Positions 62,710 to 64,000 of a stretch of DNA of 64,000 nt are shown piece after piece (within the stretch, counting starts at the first letter, position 1; each line of letters starts with the position of its first letter). Made by a program: the position numbers and the translations under genes. Below the pieces are notes generated by a model, which saw nothing but the letters and a program-made list of their open reading frames with translations, was not told the origin of the DNA and made no database searches. The DNA is from Maribacter luteus (GTDB lineage Bacteria > Bacteroidota > Bacteroidia > Flavobacteriales > Flavobacteriaceae). The stretch is from contig NZ_WKJH01000018.1 in NCBI RefSeq assembly GCF_009674825.1, positions 124,001-188,000 on the forward strand, written 5' to 3'.

Positions 62710-64000
62710 ATGAAAAAAAGCAGTCTAAAGAAAGCATTGTTGCTTCTTACCTTTATAGGTTTCTTAAGTTGTGGACAAAATGAGAAAGATAATACGCCAT
62801 GGTCACCTATTTTCGACGGAGAAACCTTAAATGGTTGGTCCGTTATCGGTGGTGAGGCTAAATATAAAGTGGAAAACGGAACCATCATTGGGTCAACAGT
62901 AAGAAATACACCGAATACCTTCTTAAGATCGGATAAACTTTATAGTGATTTTATTTTGGAATTGGATTATAAGGTAGACTCCACCATGAATTCAGGTATT
63001 CAGATACGTTCAAATAGCTTTCCTTATTATAGGGATGGCCGGGTGCATGGCTATCAAATAGAAATTGATCCTTCCGAACGGGCTTGGAGTGCCGGAATAT
63101 ATGACGAATCACGCAGAGGTTGGTTGTGTCCCTTGACCGATAATCCTGAAGGACAAAAAGCCTTCAAACAAAATGATTGGAACCACTATCGCATTGAAGC
63201 TATCGGAGATACCATTAAAACATGGATCAATGGGGTGCCTGCGGCACATCTTATAGATGATAAGACAGCGACAGGTTTTATCGGCTTGCAAGTCCACAGT
63301 ATAAAAGAGCACCAGAAAGAGGGGACAGAGATCATGTGGAAAAATATCAATATCCTAACTGACAGTCTTGGCAAATATTCAAAAAAATCTACCTTGCCCC
63401 CTGTCATGACTAAAAACCAATTGACCATTGATGAAAAGAAACAAGGATGGCAATTGTTATGGGACGGTAAGACTACCGAAGGATGGCGTGGTGCCAAATT
63501 AGAGGAATTCCCCGATAAAGGATGGGAGATAAAAGATGGTGAACTTACTGTATTGTCATCTGGCGGGGAGGAGTCTACTGCCGGAGGTGATATCGTAACC
63601 AAAGAGTTGTATGGGGATTTTGAACTGAAGGTAGATTTCAAATTGACTCCAGCTGCAAATAGTGGAATAAAATATTATGTGGATACTGAGATCAATAAAG
63701 GACCGGGATCCTCTATCGGACTTGAATACCAAATATTGGACGATGCCTTGCATCCTGATGCCAAATTGGGTAACCACGAAGGTAGTAGAACGGTCTCTTC
63801 CCTTTATGATTTGATCAAAGCGGATGCTAACAAACATATGAATCCGATCGGAGAGTGGAACTCTGCACATATCATTTCAAAAGGTAACCATGTAGAACAT
63901 TGGTTGAACGGTATGAAAGTCTTGGAATATGAGAGAAACAGTGATGCTTTCAAGAAACTGGTTTCTGAAAGCAAGTATGTAAAGTGGCCTAATTTCGGCG
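62710..64000 (+). CDS. Tandem DUF1080 lipoprotein (3-keto-disaccharide hydrolase type), 3' end outside window
   Basis: At least 430 residues with a lipoprotein signal ending at Cys21 (GFLSC). Two DUF1080 concanavalin-like domains follow one another: the first begins SPIFDGETLNGWSVIGG and includes NSGIQIRSN and HGYQIEID; the second begins QLLWDGKTTEGWRG and includes NSGIKYYVD and GLEYQILDD. DUF1080 members act on sugars, including hydrolysis of 3-keto-glycosides. The gene is open at the window edge, so it is partial here. No link to the T6SS is implied. Confidence 0.9.
   Translation, partial: MKKSSLKKALLLLTFIGFLSCGQNEKDNTPWSPIFDGETLNGWSVIGGEAKYKVENGTIIGSTVRNTPNTFLRSDKLYSDFILELDYKVDSTMNSGIQIRSNSFPYYRDGRVHGYQIEIDPSERAWSAGIYDESRRGWLCPLTDNPEGQKAFKQNDWNHYRIEAIGDTIKTWINGVPAAHLIDDKTATGFIGLQVHSIKEHQKEGTEIMWKNINILTDSLGKYSKKSTLPPVMTKNQLTIDEKKQGWQLLWDGKTTEGWRGAKLEEFPDKGWEIKDGELTVLSSGGEESTAGGDIVTKELYGDFELKVDFKLTPAANSGIKYYVDTEINKGPGSSIGLEYQILDDALHPDAKLGNHEGSRTVSSLYDLIKADANKHMNPIGEWNSAHIISKGNHVEHWLNGMKVLEYERNSDAFKKLVSESKYVKWPNFG

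Overview
The window is AT-rich and looks like a chromosomal segment of a Flavobacteriaceae bacterium, probably a marine genus of the Maribacter/Zobellia/Arenibacter type (inference). Supporting signs are a Bacteroidota-type (subtype iii) type VI secretion system (T6SS) with TssN and TssO in place of TssJLM, Bacteroidota promoter boxes of the TAnnTTTG type, a GldL-like membrane protein, a 2-keto-3-deoxygluconate-type kinase, a DUF1080 glycoside-related lipoprotein and many short lipoprotein signals. I found no tRNA, rRNA, CRISPR array or transposase.

Layout. 1-7.4 kb (+): tilS, dsbD, a penicillin-acylase-family enzyme and yifB/comM. 7.5-8.1 kb (-): an ACT-domain protein and a CBU_0592-type small membrane protein. 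8.4-11.2 kb (+): an AraC regulator followed by an exported metallo-beta-lactamase-fold hydrolase, a DUF4405 membrane protein and a DUF3861 protein, with two palindromes in the control regions. 11.2-13.2 kb: a lone PfkB/KDG-type kinase between two long stretches with no gene. 13.2-14.3 kb (-): a GldL-like membrane protein and a zinc-ribbon/DUF559-like protein. 14.5-19.1 kb (+): DUF2891 lipoprotein, an NRAMP-fold transporter lacking the canonical metal motifs, and 5-oxoprolinase pxpABC. 19.1-21.2 kb (-): nitroreductase and aldehyde dehydrogenase. 21.6-28.6 kb (+): ilvD-ilvB-ilvN-ilvC-ilvA. 28.8-32.0 kb (+): gapN and an MFS exporter. 32.1-37.4 kb (-): leuC, a four-helix-bundle gene, leuD, leuA and leuB. 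The ilv and leu clusters together supply the whole branched-chain amino acid pathway except the transaminase.

37.9-62.4 kb is a T6SS island. The minus-strand operon reads from 56.8 kb downwards: C40 peptidase lipoprotein, tssG, tssN, tssK, tssO, tssH, tssE, tssF and vgrG. It continues into a VgrG-linked cargo module: a 47-residue micro-protein, an unknown 276-aa protein, a DUF4280 PAAR-like tip, a 1005-aa candidate effector and three related lipoproteins that look like an expanded immunity set. The divergent plus-strand side holds a PKD-domain envelope protein (TssP-like), hcp1 with its own terminator, tssB, tssC and hcp2. It ends with a second cargo module: a serine-hydrolase (lipase-like) effector and a three-helix membrane protein that is probably its immunity protein. 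The two effector modules, especially the 1005-aa protein with its tandemly duplicated lipoproteins, are the most likely undescribed biology here. The window ends inside a tandem-DUF1080 lipoprotein gene.
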